Of a DNA stretch of 64,000 nt, positions 1 through 8,252 are shown in pieces. The notes beneath the pieces are model-generated. The model saw only the letters and a list, made by a program, of their open reading frames with translations, had not been told where the DNA came from and ran no database searches. The position numbers were made by a program, and so were the translations under genes. Source of the stretch: Kluyveromyces lactis. Taxonomy: Eukaryota > Ascomycota > Saccharomycetes > Saccharomycetales > Saccharomycetaceae. The stretch spans positions 992,001-1,056,000 of the forward strand of contig NC_006041.1 in assembly GCF_000002515.2 (NCBI RefSeq). Direction: 5' to 3'. Numbering within the stretch: position 1 is the first letter of the stretch; the number at the start of each line of letters is the position of its first letter.

Positions 1-292
1 ATCCCCCCTCCTATCTCCAATATCTCCAAAGAACGGTGCTGGTTTCTTCCACGTTGCTGCCAAGAGGGAAAATAGAGACCCAATTGGATTCCTAACGATC
101 ACTGGGTCCACGTCTCCCGTTATTGAACCATTGTTCCAATACGTCAATGAACTCACGAAGGAAGGAAAGCTTCAGTACGGGTACTCTGTAGTACATGGTG
201 ATACGTCTTCAACATACGCTAAAGAGCACATTCAGGGTCTTAACGAGCTATTTTCGATGCTACAAAAGTTGTCTTCTCCCAACTCATCCTAA
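1..292 (+). CDS. TPS3: 3' end of trehalose synthase complex regulatory subunit (Tps3/Tsl1-like), partial
   Basis: An open frame enters from the left edge (codons begin at base 2) and stops at TAA 290-292, giving about 96 C-terminal residues. The stretch FLTITGSTSPVIEPLFQYV has the shape of the last motif of a trehalose-6-phosphate phosphatase-like HAD domain (G-D-x-x-T-D-E-x-M-F), but the acidic catalytic residues are replaced. This is expected for the non-catalytic Tps3/Tsl1 subunits that scaffold the Tps1-Tps2 trehalose synthase complex in the cytosol. A helix ending FSMLQKLSS follows, as in the family. In S. cerevisiae TPS3 (YMR261C) lies directly upstream of TIF11 (YMR260C) in the same direction, which matches here. 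The call rests on short, divergent similarity plus gene order; only the tail is visible. Confidence 0.6.
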   Translation, partial: SPLLSPISPKNGAGFFHVAAKRENRDPIGFLTITGSTSPVIEPLFQYVNELTKEGKLQYGYSVVHGDTSSTYAKEHIQGLNELFSMLQKLSSPNSS

Positions 293-637
293 AAGAGATA
301 GAACAAATCTGATCCTTCCCATAATATAAATAAAGAGAATCTGTATAGTTTACGATAATGTGATAAAGATGCTGGTTTAAGATATGTGAGGCATAAGCAA
401 CGCATCAGTCACCGGTACGGACATAAATGCGGTATCCTATGACATCACGTGATATAATCACTCTGGACGAGTTGAAAAATTTTAGGTTTCAGACCAAACG
501 CCTACAATAAGCAATGACTTTAAAGAACTGATGAGATGAATAGACTAGATTACTTGAGGTTTTAACGTTCATATTGTTGTTGTACTAGTCTTTTAGCATT
601 CTGCAGTGATAGAACTAGAAAATCCATAACTGTAAAG
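293..637. other. Intergenic region TPS3-TIF11, promoter of TIF11
   Basis: About 345 bp between two genes on the same strand, holding the 3' end signals of the first and the promoter of TIF11. The one clear motif is the E-box palindrome at 444-453, listed separately. No other gene is seen. Confidence 0.6.
444..453. promoter_or_regulatory. Cbf1-type E-box palindrome ATCACGTGAT
   Basis: A perfect 10-bp palindrome containing RTCACRTG, the site for Cbf1 in yeasts, about 185 bp upstream of the TIF11 start. Cbf1 also binds centromere element I, but no AT-rich CDEII or CDEIII follows, so a promoter role is the better reading. Confidence 0.5.
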
Positions 638-1105
638 ATGGGTAAGAAGAATACTAAAGGTGGTAAGAAAGGTAGAAGAGGTAAGAATGACTCTGATGGT
701 CCAAAGCGTGAGTTGATCTACAAGGAAGAAGGTCAAGAGTATGCTCAAATTACCAAGATGTTGGGTAACGGTAGAGTGGAGGCCAGTTGTTTTGACGATG
801 TCAAGAGAATGGCTCACATCAGAGGTAAGTTGAGAAAGAGAGTGTGGATGTCCCAAGGTGATATTATCTTAGTTTCTCTAAGAGATTTCCAAGATGACCA
901 ATGTGATGTGGTGCATAAGTACAACACAGATGAAGCCAGAACTTTGAAGAGTCAAGGTGAGTTGCCAGAGAATGCCAAGATCAACGAAACTGACAACTTC
1001 GGTTTCGAATCCGACGACGAAGTCAACTTCGAGTTCGGTAACGCGGATTCTGATGAAGATGAAGATGATGAAGAAGCTGGTGATTTCGATATCGATGACA
1101 TTTAA
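638..1105 (+). CDS. TIF11: Translation initiation factor eIF1A
   Basis: 155 residues, close to the usual eIF1A length. The basic N-terminal tail ([17 protein letters not shown]) is followed by an S1/OB-fold core at about residues 28-100 with the family segments [12 protein letters not shown] and [20 protein letters not shown], then a C-terminal acidic tail rich in Asp and Glu ending in DIDDI. eIF1A binds the A site of the 40S subunit, promotes scanning and start-codon selection, and its last residues contact eIF5B. The N-terminal tail, OB fold and acidic tail are all present. Neighbour order with the TPS3-like gene matches S. cerevisiae YMR261C-YMR260C. Confidence 0.97.
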   Translation: MGKKNTKGGKKGRRGKNDSDGPKRELIYKEEGQEYAQITKMLGNGRVEASCFDDVKRMAHIRGKLRKRVWMSQGDIILVSLRDFQDDQCDVVHKYNTDEARTLKSQGELPENAKINETDNFGFESDDEVNFEFGNADSDEDEDDEEAGDFDIDDI

Positions 1106-1415
1106 GCATCTCATTATTTAACACAAAAACGTATACATACCAACCAACACACAAAATATCACAACTTTCGATTCATTACTGCGCGCATACCATCTAATAA
1201 CTTCAAGGTGCGCTGGTGGATGTTATTTAATGCTAAACAAAAAATTGCAACCACTCTGTTACACTATATATATGCATATATTTATATATATTTGAATATA
1301 TCTTCTTTGACGTAAGTACCTTTAATAAGTGCTTAGCCTCGATCTAGTCATGTTTGGCAATTTTTCTATCCATGTGTATGTGTGGTTTTTGAATGCATGA
1401 GCTTTTATAGTACCC
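1106..1415. other. Convergent intergenic region with AT-repeat 3' end signals
   Basis: Lies between the 3' ends of TIF11 (+) and the NIPA-like gene (-). It includes an alternating TA-rich stretch at about 1264-1301, typical of yeast efficiency and positioning elements for cleavage and polyadenylation on both strands. No gene is seen. Confidence 0.5.
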
Positions 1416-2573
1416 TCAAATTTCGAAGTCATCTTCTTTGTTGGTGGCTGAAGAAAGATGAACCATTTCTTCATCCTGATAATTTACAATGGATCCAGTT
1501 CTTTGGTGTGCACTTCTTGTGTGTTGGAAAGATTTTCTTGCCGAGAACGCACCGACGTTGTTATCCAATGGGATGTTTTCAACGTCCGGTTGATCACCAA
1601 ACATTTTGGCATGGTTCTTCTTACGAGATAGGTTCAAAAGGTAAACACCAAGGAAGATGATGACGAACCCGCACACCAAGGATAAAGAATCTTTTGGATC
1701 ACTGTCTTCGAAATTCTTAAATAAGATGAACGAGGCTGTTAGAGTAGCTGTAGTGAACGTAACGTAGTATAATGGGTTGACAATAGATGTATCGAATTGA
1801 TCCAATGCCTTGTTGAAATAGTTCATCTGTGTCATGATGCATACAGCAACGACGATGAGGAAAAGGTAGGTAGAAGGGTGTGTAAACTGGTTGCTGCCAC
1901 TTAAAGTTAACTTTAAGGCAATACCAAAAGCTTTGATAGCCATCACTGAGATGGACCCCACTAAAGAGCAGATGGAGATATACACCATAGGGTTCTTCGT
2001 ACCATAATGTGGAACGACTTTGTAGATCATGAACAATGAGAACGTACTTACCACGATAATGTAAAATACGAATGCCGGTTGCATGGCATACCCTAGAATC
2101 TCATCAACTGTAGAGATCTCCTTATCAGAAGGCGCATGCAGGATGATAATAATTGAACCAAGTAAACAGATGGTACATCCTAGCTTACCAAGTGTACCTA
2201 ACTCTTCCTTCAAAAACACAGCAGCTAGAATCGCACCGATAATGACGGATAATGCACCTAATGGTGTCACCATAATAGCTGGAGCAAAAGTATAAGCAGC
2301 AAAGTTCGCTACTTCACCGACAACCATCAAGGACATCCCGCCCCACCATATAGGGTTTCTCAAGTAGTTGAAGCCTGCACCTTGGAAATTGTTCTCTTCA
2401 CTGGCAGCATTTAATCCCAATTTAGTAAAGATGAATGATGTACCAATAGCTAAAGAAGACGTAATTGCCAAAAACAAACCAATATATTTATCTTCCATGG
2501 TTAGTGGGTTTACAATTTGCTCTACTTCAATGTCCGCAAGCCTTGCAATCCTTCGTAACTTGCCCTTTTCCAT
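1416..2573 (-). CDS. NIPA-family (DUF803) membrane transporter, putative Mg2+ transporter
   Basis: 385 residues from the first ATG; an in-frame ATG at 2496-2498 (MEDKYIGLFLA, residue 26) has A at -3 and resembles usual NIPA starts, so the protein may be 360 residues. About nine hydrophobic segments are visible from residue 28 to about 320, including SSLAIGTSFIFTKLGL, PLGALSVIIGAILAAVFL and VNPLYYVTFTTATLTASFILF, which are NIPA signatures. A polar C-terminal tail of about 60 residues follows, with Ser-rich segments that could be phosphorylated. NIPA proteins are described as magnesium transporters of plasma membrane or endosomes in animals; the substrate here is inferred from family only. The gene sits between TIF11 and SIF2, and I do not recall a clear S. 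cerevisiae counterpart at this position. Confidence 0.8.
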   Translation of the reverse strand: MEKGKLRRIARLADIEVEQIVNPLTMEDKYIGLFLAITSSLAIGTSFIFTKLGLNAASEENNFQGAGFNYLRNPIWWGGMSLMVVGEVANFAAYTFAPAIMVTPLGALSVIIGAILAAVFLKEELGTLGKLGCTICLLGSIIIILHAPSDKEISTVDEILGYAMQPAFVFYIIVVSTFSLFMIYKVVPHYGTKNPMVYISICSLVGSISVMAIKAFGIALKLTLSGSNQFTHPSTYLFLIVVAVCIMTQMNYFNKALDQFDTSIVNPLYYVTFTTATLTASFILFKNFEDSDPKDSLSLVCGFVIIFLGVYLLNLSRKKNHAKMFGDQPDVENIPLDNNVGAFSARKSFQHTRSAHQRTGSIVNYQDEEMVHLSSATNKEDDFEI

Positions 2574-2769
2574 TACTTGATCTACATGTTACTTAAAATA
2601 AAGAATCGCGAATGTGAACGGTTTTTCATGTTGACAGATTGTTGTTATCATGATCAATATATAGAGCATAAGATGAAGATCCTATGAATCAAAGTAATAT
2701 TGAGTATGTCGTGTATTGATACATAGGAAGGCATTGATATTTATTGTATATATACATTTGTTTCCTTTT

Positions 2770-4308
2770 TCATAACGATAAGAGTCTAGTATTCCCGTTG
2801 ATGTATGAAACAGCAAAAGCAGTGCTCTCGTTGTTCCAGGCTATGTTGGTTACTTGAAGTCCGTCTTGATCTATTTGATATTCTCCATACGTAGAGATGG
2901 GTACCGATTGTTGCTGTACAGAATTCTGGTCGTACGATTCAAGGAACGTCTTCACGTCAAACACTATGGCAGATCCTTGTAAAGTCCCCACAGTCAGCCA
3001 GTTTCTATCAGGTGAAAGACTAGCTTCGAATATCGGTTCTGAATCAAGAGATGCCTCTGCCACTATGGAATTCTTAGATATCGACCATACCTTCACTGTG
3101 CCATCGTACGCCGTACTTATTATTAAATCATCGTTGATCCAATGTGCTGATGAAATGGTCTTCGTGTGATCTGTGAAATCGTTTGCAGCACTAGAGTTCC
3201 CACCCCTCCATACTTTGATCGTATTGTCGTCTGAAGCACTGAGCAACGATTTGTTGGATTTGTTGAATTCTAAAGTTGTGATTGTTGATGTGTGTCCCAG
3301 TAGTCTTCCTAATGGTTTGTTATTTCCGATAGTATACACGAGTAAACTTCCACCTGGGCCTGGAATGACAAATTTATCTGTTTCGACCCATTCCAAATCA
3401 ATACCTAACGAGTCTTCATTTTCAATGTCGCCTTCTTTAAATGAGAAATGTTGTAATTGGGTGCCCGTTAGGGTACTCCATAGAATTACCACGTTGGATA
3501 CATCCGTTGTTAACAAATGGGTGCAATCTTGGTTCCACTTCATAGCAACAATCGGGGACCTATGACTATCCAAGATGTTTTTTAGTTTTCCCTGTTTATT
3601 CCATAGCCTCAATTCCCCAGATGTGGTACCTGTTAACACTAACTCACCGTCAGGAGACCACGAAACAGATATTATTGGTTCTTCCTCGGAACGTTTAGGG
3701 TATACAAGATCTATTGGATCCTTAATTGACCAGGACTCTTTATCTGTAACTATATCAATGGACCCTATCCGTGCCTGAGATTGAGCACCTCCCCATACTA
3801 GTAAAATACCGTATTTTGGGTTCCATTGCGAAGTGAAACTCTGTGATAAAGTTAAATGGTCCGAGAGTGTTTTGATAAATCTTGATGATGCTGATTGTGT
3901 TCCCGAAGGGCTGTCCGCTGCCATGGCTGCAGCCTGTTCTTGTTCCTTCTTCTCGAGCATCTCAGCTTCAACGTCATTCTCAAGTGCAAATCTACCCCGT
4001 GCTGCAATCTCGGGGAACTTTTGCTTGTCGACTTCCAAAGCTTGAACTAATGTAAAGTTTCGTTTGTACAATTCCTGATCTACAGGAACCATCTCGCCGT
4101 TCGGTGGCACTAGAAACTCACTTTCAGTGTATAGTATACCCTTCTGAACAAGTTGTACCAAACATCCCAGAGGTATATGCTCTTTGAACCGTTCTTCAAA
4201 CTCAAGAACTCGAGTTTCTTCTTGCAATGCAAGTGCTGAAACTTCATGTCCGGCTTCTTGTAAATACCTCCAAATAAGGTAATTGAGCTCTTCACTAGCT
4301 ATCGACAT
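2770..4308 (-). CDS. SIF2: LisH-WD40 protein Sif2, Set3 histone deacetylase complex subunit
   Basis: 512 residues. A LisH dimerisation motif lies at about residues 4-36 (LNYLIWRYLQEAGHEVSALA), then a linker rich in Glu and Gln, then a C-terminal WD40 propeller from about residue 140 to the end with repeats ending in GELRLWNKQG, NVVILWSTLTG, NTIKVWRGG and GTVKVWSISK. This is the TBL1/Sif2 layout; S. cerevisiae Sif2 is of similar length. Sif2 belongs to the Set3 complex (with Hos2 and Snt1), which represses meiotic genes and acts on chromatin in the nucleus. It is divergent from EXO84 across 427 bp, as in S. cerevisiae (YBR103W-YBR102C). Confidence 0.93.
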   Translation of the reverse strand: MSIASEELNYLIWRYLQEAGHEVSALALQEETRVLEFEERFKEHIPLGCLVQLVQKGILYTESEFLVPPNGEMVPVDQELYKRNFTLVQALEVDKQKFPEIAARGRFALENDVEAEMLEKKEQEQAAAMAADSPSGTQSASSRFIKTLSDHLTLSQSFTSQWNPKYGILLVWGGAQSQARIGSIDIVTDKESWSIKDPIDLVYPKRSEEEPIISVSWSPDGELVLTGTTSGELRLWNKQGKLKNILDSHRSPIVAMKWNQDCTHLLTTDVSNVVILWSTLTGTQLQHFSFKEGDIENEDSLGIDLEWVETDKFVIPGPGGSLLVYTIGNNKPLGRLLGHTSTITTLEFNKSNKSLLSASDDNTIKVWRGGNSSAANDFTDHTKTISSAHWINDDLIISTAYDGTVKVWSISKNSIVAEASLDSEPIFEASLSPDRNWLTVGTLQGSAIVFDVKTFLESYDQNSVQQQSVPISTYGEYQIDQDGLQVTNIAWNNESTAFAVSYINGNTRLLSL

Positions 4309-4735
4309 TGCAATAAAACAAATCTAGAATATCGTAGCAAGTCTCCAGCTACCTTTCTCCTACTGATACAACCACAAACCGCCGGACTGATAGCGTTGCG
4401 TTTTCCTGTTTTGTTGTCTTTCAATTGTTTGTTTGTTTGATTACTTCAATTTCGATATTTAGTTATTGAAAAATCGTTTAATATCGCTTCAATGAAAGCA
4501 TCAACAAGTCTGTTAACATGACAAACAAGGGAATAAGCTCGTAATATAGGGCGCATTGACAGCTACTATTGTGTGAACCAGGTTAAAGAATTGTTATTTA
4601 ATTGTTTGACTTCTTTAGCAGACGAATTATTGCTCAAATACTGCAGATATCAATTCGCCAGCAAGCCGATTTCTGTTTATTTTAGTACAAGTATCACCGT
4701 GTTAAGGGGCAGATAACAACGGGATCAATTAAATC
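4309..4735. other. Divergent promoter region SIF2/EXO84
   Basis: 427 bp between divergent starts. I see only short T-rich and A-rich runs and no motif I would assign to a named factor. Confidence 0.4.
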
Positions 4736-6898
4736 ATGGTCGACTTCTCTTTGAAGAAGCATGGTGTTTCTAGTTGGGGCCGTGGTTCCTTATCAAGGAA
4801 GGAAAGCAGTGCCGGTGATTCTTCATCTACGTTCAAATCGAGTAGGTATCAAGATATGAAGGTTTCTGATCCAGAATTACCTAAGGTGAGTGCTAAGGAG
4901 AGAAGTAAAGCAGGGACTATGATGAAGCGTCGTTTATCAGTTCACCAGTCTAACAATTTTGGTGCTGTTAAAATGGATTTCGATAATATGCCTGCTTTAC
5001 CTTCTTCTGCAGCTGACTATTCGTTTGCCTCCAACGTCGGTAATGCAACGCAAACTAGCCTGATAACAGAAGATCAGCTTCCTGACCGTAATACATCACT
5101 TGCAAGCCTGAACACCAACACCCGTCGTCCAGATCAGGAGCTATATTCAAGCAAATCTTTGAGGCAAATACTTTCGAATCCAGATTTTAAAGCCAAAAAG
5201 TTCATTACAGAGAAGCTAGGTGATGCTACTGCTGTTGATATCGATCAATTCACTTCTAATCTAAATGATTTATCCTTAGAAATTCAAGATGAGATCAAGT
5301 TTAACATAGATAAGTCTTTCAAAGAGATATTAATCGTTAATAAAGGGTTGGAAACAGCAACAACGGAATTGAAAGTTCTAAGGACAAAAGTACAAGAAAT
5401 GAAGGATATAATGAACCAGTTCGTGACCATCGCAGAGAAGAAGTTGCAAGCTGAACAGGCTGCCAATGAGACTGCAGATTTGAACAGGACATCAAGTTCG
5501 GCTAGTCTCTCAAATCATTCTTTACTTCCACCACTGAAACCAACTCCGTCCGCAACAAGAAAGGATAGAACATCAGTTTACATCCTGGAAAGGATGTGGA
5601 ATGAGGAATTAATGACATTGTTCAAGAACGTCGACGGTGCTCACAAATATATAACCAGTACACCGGGACGGCATATCCTGTTGGAAAGCGACAACTGGAT
5701 TGAAATCAACCCAGCTACGCTTAAACCATTACAAAAAGTACGTTTATTCATTTTGAATGACGTTGTGTTGATTGCGGCTCCAAAACCATCGAAGCAGACA
5801 GAACTAACTGTCAGTAGATTTTCTCCTTTGAGAGATGTAACAGTGGAAGTGCAATCCGAACATGAGCTTTCCTTCAATTTCTCTAACAAGCAGCATACTC
5901 TTTATAGACATAGAGACCCTCAAGTGTTTTCGAAAGTGATAGATATCATCAGACAGGCTAAGGATGCGTTACGCGAGATTTCGCAGGCAGAAGAGGATAC
6001 AACAAGAAAGATTCGCAACTCCTATACGCTGCTCCAACAAGAAAGAACTCCAAACAGAGATGCCACTACCTCTCCTGTCAAAGTTCACGGCAGACAAAGA
6101 TCATATGGTGGTACAGGTACCCCAAGCAGACACAGATCAGACGCACAAAATGATGCATTGTTGACAAATATCACAAGGTCTATACATGTAAGAATGGGCT
6201 CTGAAGAGACTACAGAAGTAACAAAAAGACTTAAACGCCTCGACGATGCACTTGAAGATCTTGATCTCGAGATCGGTAGACAAAATTTTGATCTCGCCAT
6301 CACAAAACTCAATCACATCCAATCATCACTAAAGTCATTATACAGCAGCGCTACCTTCGATGAATCTGTTATGGTGGAACTCCTCTCATTGAAATGTTCA
6401 CAGAGGAAAACCATCCTATACACCAAATTGACAAATCTATTAGCCTGCGAAACTAGCGACATGACCAAATTGAAAAGTTATATGCTAAACTTGGTAGCTC
6501 TTAACGAGCCAGTGGACGCTCTAGAAGTGTTCCTCCAGAACAGATCAAACTTCATCAACGATTTAACCCTACAAATCGGTATCATTGATAATGTAACTAG
6601 TTTCATTACCCAAGTAGCGATCATCCGGTTCCAAACCTTGAAGAAAGTGACTCAGCAGTACTTGGAAGTATCAAAAAATTTGAAACGTGATTATACATCA
6701 CTACTTGTATGCTGGTGCAGCGAAGAAGTGGATAAGCACTTCCAGCTCATGGAAAGAGAACTATCGAATTCATCTACATTGTCCGTACAAGCAATCAAGA
6801 TAACTAGAAAGCAGATAGATGAACTCAAACCTGTCGGGATGGACTACGTTTACAAACTCGATGACTTCATTAGGAGAAACAATAACAGGATTCTATAA
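4736..6898 (+). CDS. EXO84: Exocyst complex subunit Exo84
   Basis: 720 residues, near the length of S. cerevisiae Exo84. A basic, Ser-rich N-terminus leads to a coiled coil at about 170-245 and a PH domain at about 310-410 (HILLESDNWIEINP, VRLFILNDVVLIA). A helical C-terminal half of the Exo84 type follows, beginning near residue 495 with RLKRLDDALEDLDLEIG. Exo84 is part of the eight-subunit exocyst that tethers secretory vesicles to the plasma membrane at bud tip and neck. It also has a reported role in pre-mRNA splicing or spliceosome assembly in S. cerevisiae. SEC8, another exocyst subunit, lies about 4 kb away. Start chosen at the first ATG, giving MVDFSLKKHG. Confidence 0.94.
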   Translation: MVDFSLKKHGVSSWGRGSLSRKESSAGDSSSTFKSSRYQDMKVSDPELPKVSAKERSKAGTMMKRRLSVHQSNNFGAVKMDFDNMPALPSSAADYSFASNVGNATQTSLITEDQLPDRNTSLASLNTNTRRPDQELYSSKSLRQILSNPDFKAKKFITEKLGDATAVDIDQFTSNLNDLSLEIQDEIKFNIDKSFKEILIVNKGLETATTELKVLRTKVQEMKDIMNQFVTIAEKKLQAEQAANETADLNRTSSSASLSNHSLLPPLKPTPSATRKDRTSVYILERMWNEELMTLFKNVDGAHKYITSTPGRHILLESDNWIEINPATLKPLQKVRLFILNDVVLIAAPKPSKQTELTVSRFSPLRDVTVEVQSEHELSFNFSNKQHTLYRHRDPQVFSKVIDIIRQAKDALREISQAEEDTTRKIRNSYTLLQQERTPNRDATTSPVKVHGRQRSYGGTGTPSRHRSDAQNDALLTNITRSIHVRMGSEETTEVTKRLKRLDDALEDLDLEIGRQNFDLAITKLNHIQSSLKSLYSSATFDESVMVELLSLKCSQRKTILYTKLTNLLACETSDMTKLKSYMLNLVALNEPVDALEVFLQNRSNFINDLTLQIGIIDNVTSFITQVAIIRFQTLKKVTQQYLEVSKNLKRDYTSLLVCWCSEEVDKHFQLMERELSNSSTLSVQAIKITRKQIDELKPVGMDYVYKLDDFIRRNNNRIL

Positions 6899-7241
6899 CG
6901 TAATATCTATGTGTATATTTAGTTAATCAATCGGCATACATTGATTCGGCATATCTATCAGATGAAGTACAACATAGTTTTATCATCTTTAGCTTTGTTT
7001 CTTTCTGTCCGTTACTCGTGATTGTACCGGAATGTTCTAGTTGATAATTATTTTCACAGTAACATTGGAGCTTTAAATACCAAGATTTAACCAGGAGTTA
7101 CATACCTCATCGCGACACCAATTCTCCACTAAAGAGCTGGATTCTGTAATTCAAGGTAGTGATAACTATAGTAAAGCTGTCAATAATTGCTTCGGATAGC
7201 TGATAAGAAAACTCGCAAATCAGTGATATAGGAGTTGTATT
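6899..7241. other. Intergenic region EXO84-FES1, promoter of FES1
   Basis: 343 bp between tandem genes. It contains a two-unit heat-shock-element-like site (separate entry). No gene is seen. Confidence 0.45.
7029..7038. promoter_or_regulatory. Possible heat shock element upstream of FES1
   Basis: GGAATGTTCT contains two inverted nGAAn units (GAA-nn-TTC), about 205 bp before the FES1 start. Functional Hsf1 sites usually have three units, and the third here (GTT) is poor. FES1 is heat inducible in S. cerevisiae, which makes the site plausible but unproven. Confidence 0.3.
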
Positions 7242-8111
7242 ATGGAAAAGCTTTTACATTGGTCAATTGCTAACGCACAAGGAGACGACGAAGCTAAGGC
7301 TAGGGCTGGTCAGCCAGACCCTAAACTATTGGAACAGCTATTTGGTGGTGGTCCAGACGAGCCTACTTTGATGAAACATGCAATGGCCGTGATATCCAAT
7401 CCAGAAGCTACTTTAGAGAACAAATTAGTTGCATTTGACAACTTCGAAATGTTGATTGAGAATTTGGACAACGCGAACAACATTGAGAACATGAAATTGT
7501 GGGAACCATTGATTACTGTTTTGGATGACCCTGAACCTGAATTGCGGGCCTTTGCATTGTCTGTCACTGGTACTGCTGTTCAGAATAATGATCAGTCGCA
7601 AAATAACTTTGCCAAGTACGATGGAGCACTAGCAAAAGTGATAAAACTAGCATCAGGCCGTGCAGAAGACGCGCAAGTGAGAACTAAGGCCTTCTATACC
7701 TTATCTAACTTGATCAGACACAATAAGTTGATATATGATCAGTTCAACCAGTTGAATGGTCTTCAGATCATTGCGCCAGTCTTGAAGGATGCTAATGCAA
7801 GCGAAAAATTAAAGTTAAGAGCGATGGCACTTTTATCGACTGTCTTGACTGTTGCTGATATGAACGCAGATTTCTTTGCTCTACTGCGAGCTTACAATAT
7901 CATTGAGACGACTCTAGAGTTCTTGCATCCTGAGTGTAACTTATATTTGATCGACAGAGTACTCAACTTCTTCTCACAACTTATCAATGTCGGTTTTGAG
8001 TTCTCTGCTACAGAACTTGAGAAGCTTAAGGTTGGGGTGAAGAACATTGAACCCGTAGAAGCTCAATTGAATGAAGATGATTACAAAACTGTTCAGTATG
8101 TATCTAAGTGA
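7242..8111 (+). CDS. FES1: Hsp70 nucleotide exchange factor Fes1
   Basis: 289 residues, essentially the length of S. cerevisiae Fes1. The N-terminal Fes1 motif (MEKLLHWSIANAQG) is followed by Armadillo-like helices, e.g. TKAFYTLSNLIRHN and LRAMALLSTVLTVAD. Fes1 is the HspBP1-type exchange factor for cytosolic Hsp70 (Ssa), releasing ADP and helping misfolded proteins reach degradation. No signal peptide is present, so it differs from the ER paralog Sil1. It follows EXO84 in tandem and converges on MMS4, the same order as S. cerevisiae YBR102C-YBR101C-YBR098W. Confidence 0.95.
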   Translation: MEKLLHWSIANAQGDDEAKARAGQPDPKLLEQLFGGGPDEPTLMKHAMAVISNPEATLENKLVAFDNFEMLIENLDNANNIENMKLWEPLITVLDDPEPELRAFALSVTGTAVQNNDQSQNNFAKYDGALAKVIKLASGRAEDAQVRTKAFYTLSNLIRHNKLIYDQFNQLNGLQIIAPVLKDANASEKLKLRAMALLSTVLTVADMNADFFALLRAYNIIETTLEFLHPECNLYLIDRVLNFFSQLINVGFEFSATELEKLKVGVKNIEPVEAQLNEDDYKTVQYVSK

Positions 8112-8252
8112 TCTAATAGCACCCTAAAAGATAATTTCTTTCTGTTTTACATTAACTAACTAAGGCTTACCATTATTTTATTTATAGCACTTTCAACTAC
8201 CACCTAGGCCACAAGAGAGCGAAATATTGATGCCTTCAAATGAATAAACGAT

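Noticed and set aside
444-453. Possible centromere element I
   Set aside because: CDEI-like sequence, but no long AT-rich CDEII and no CDEIII nearby.
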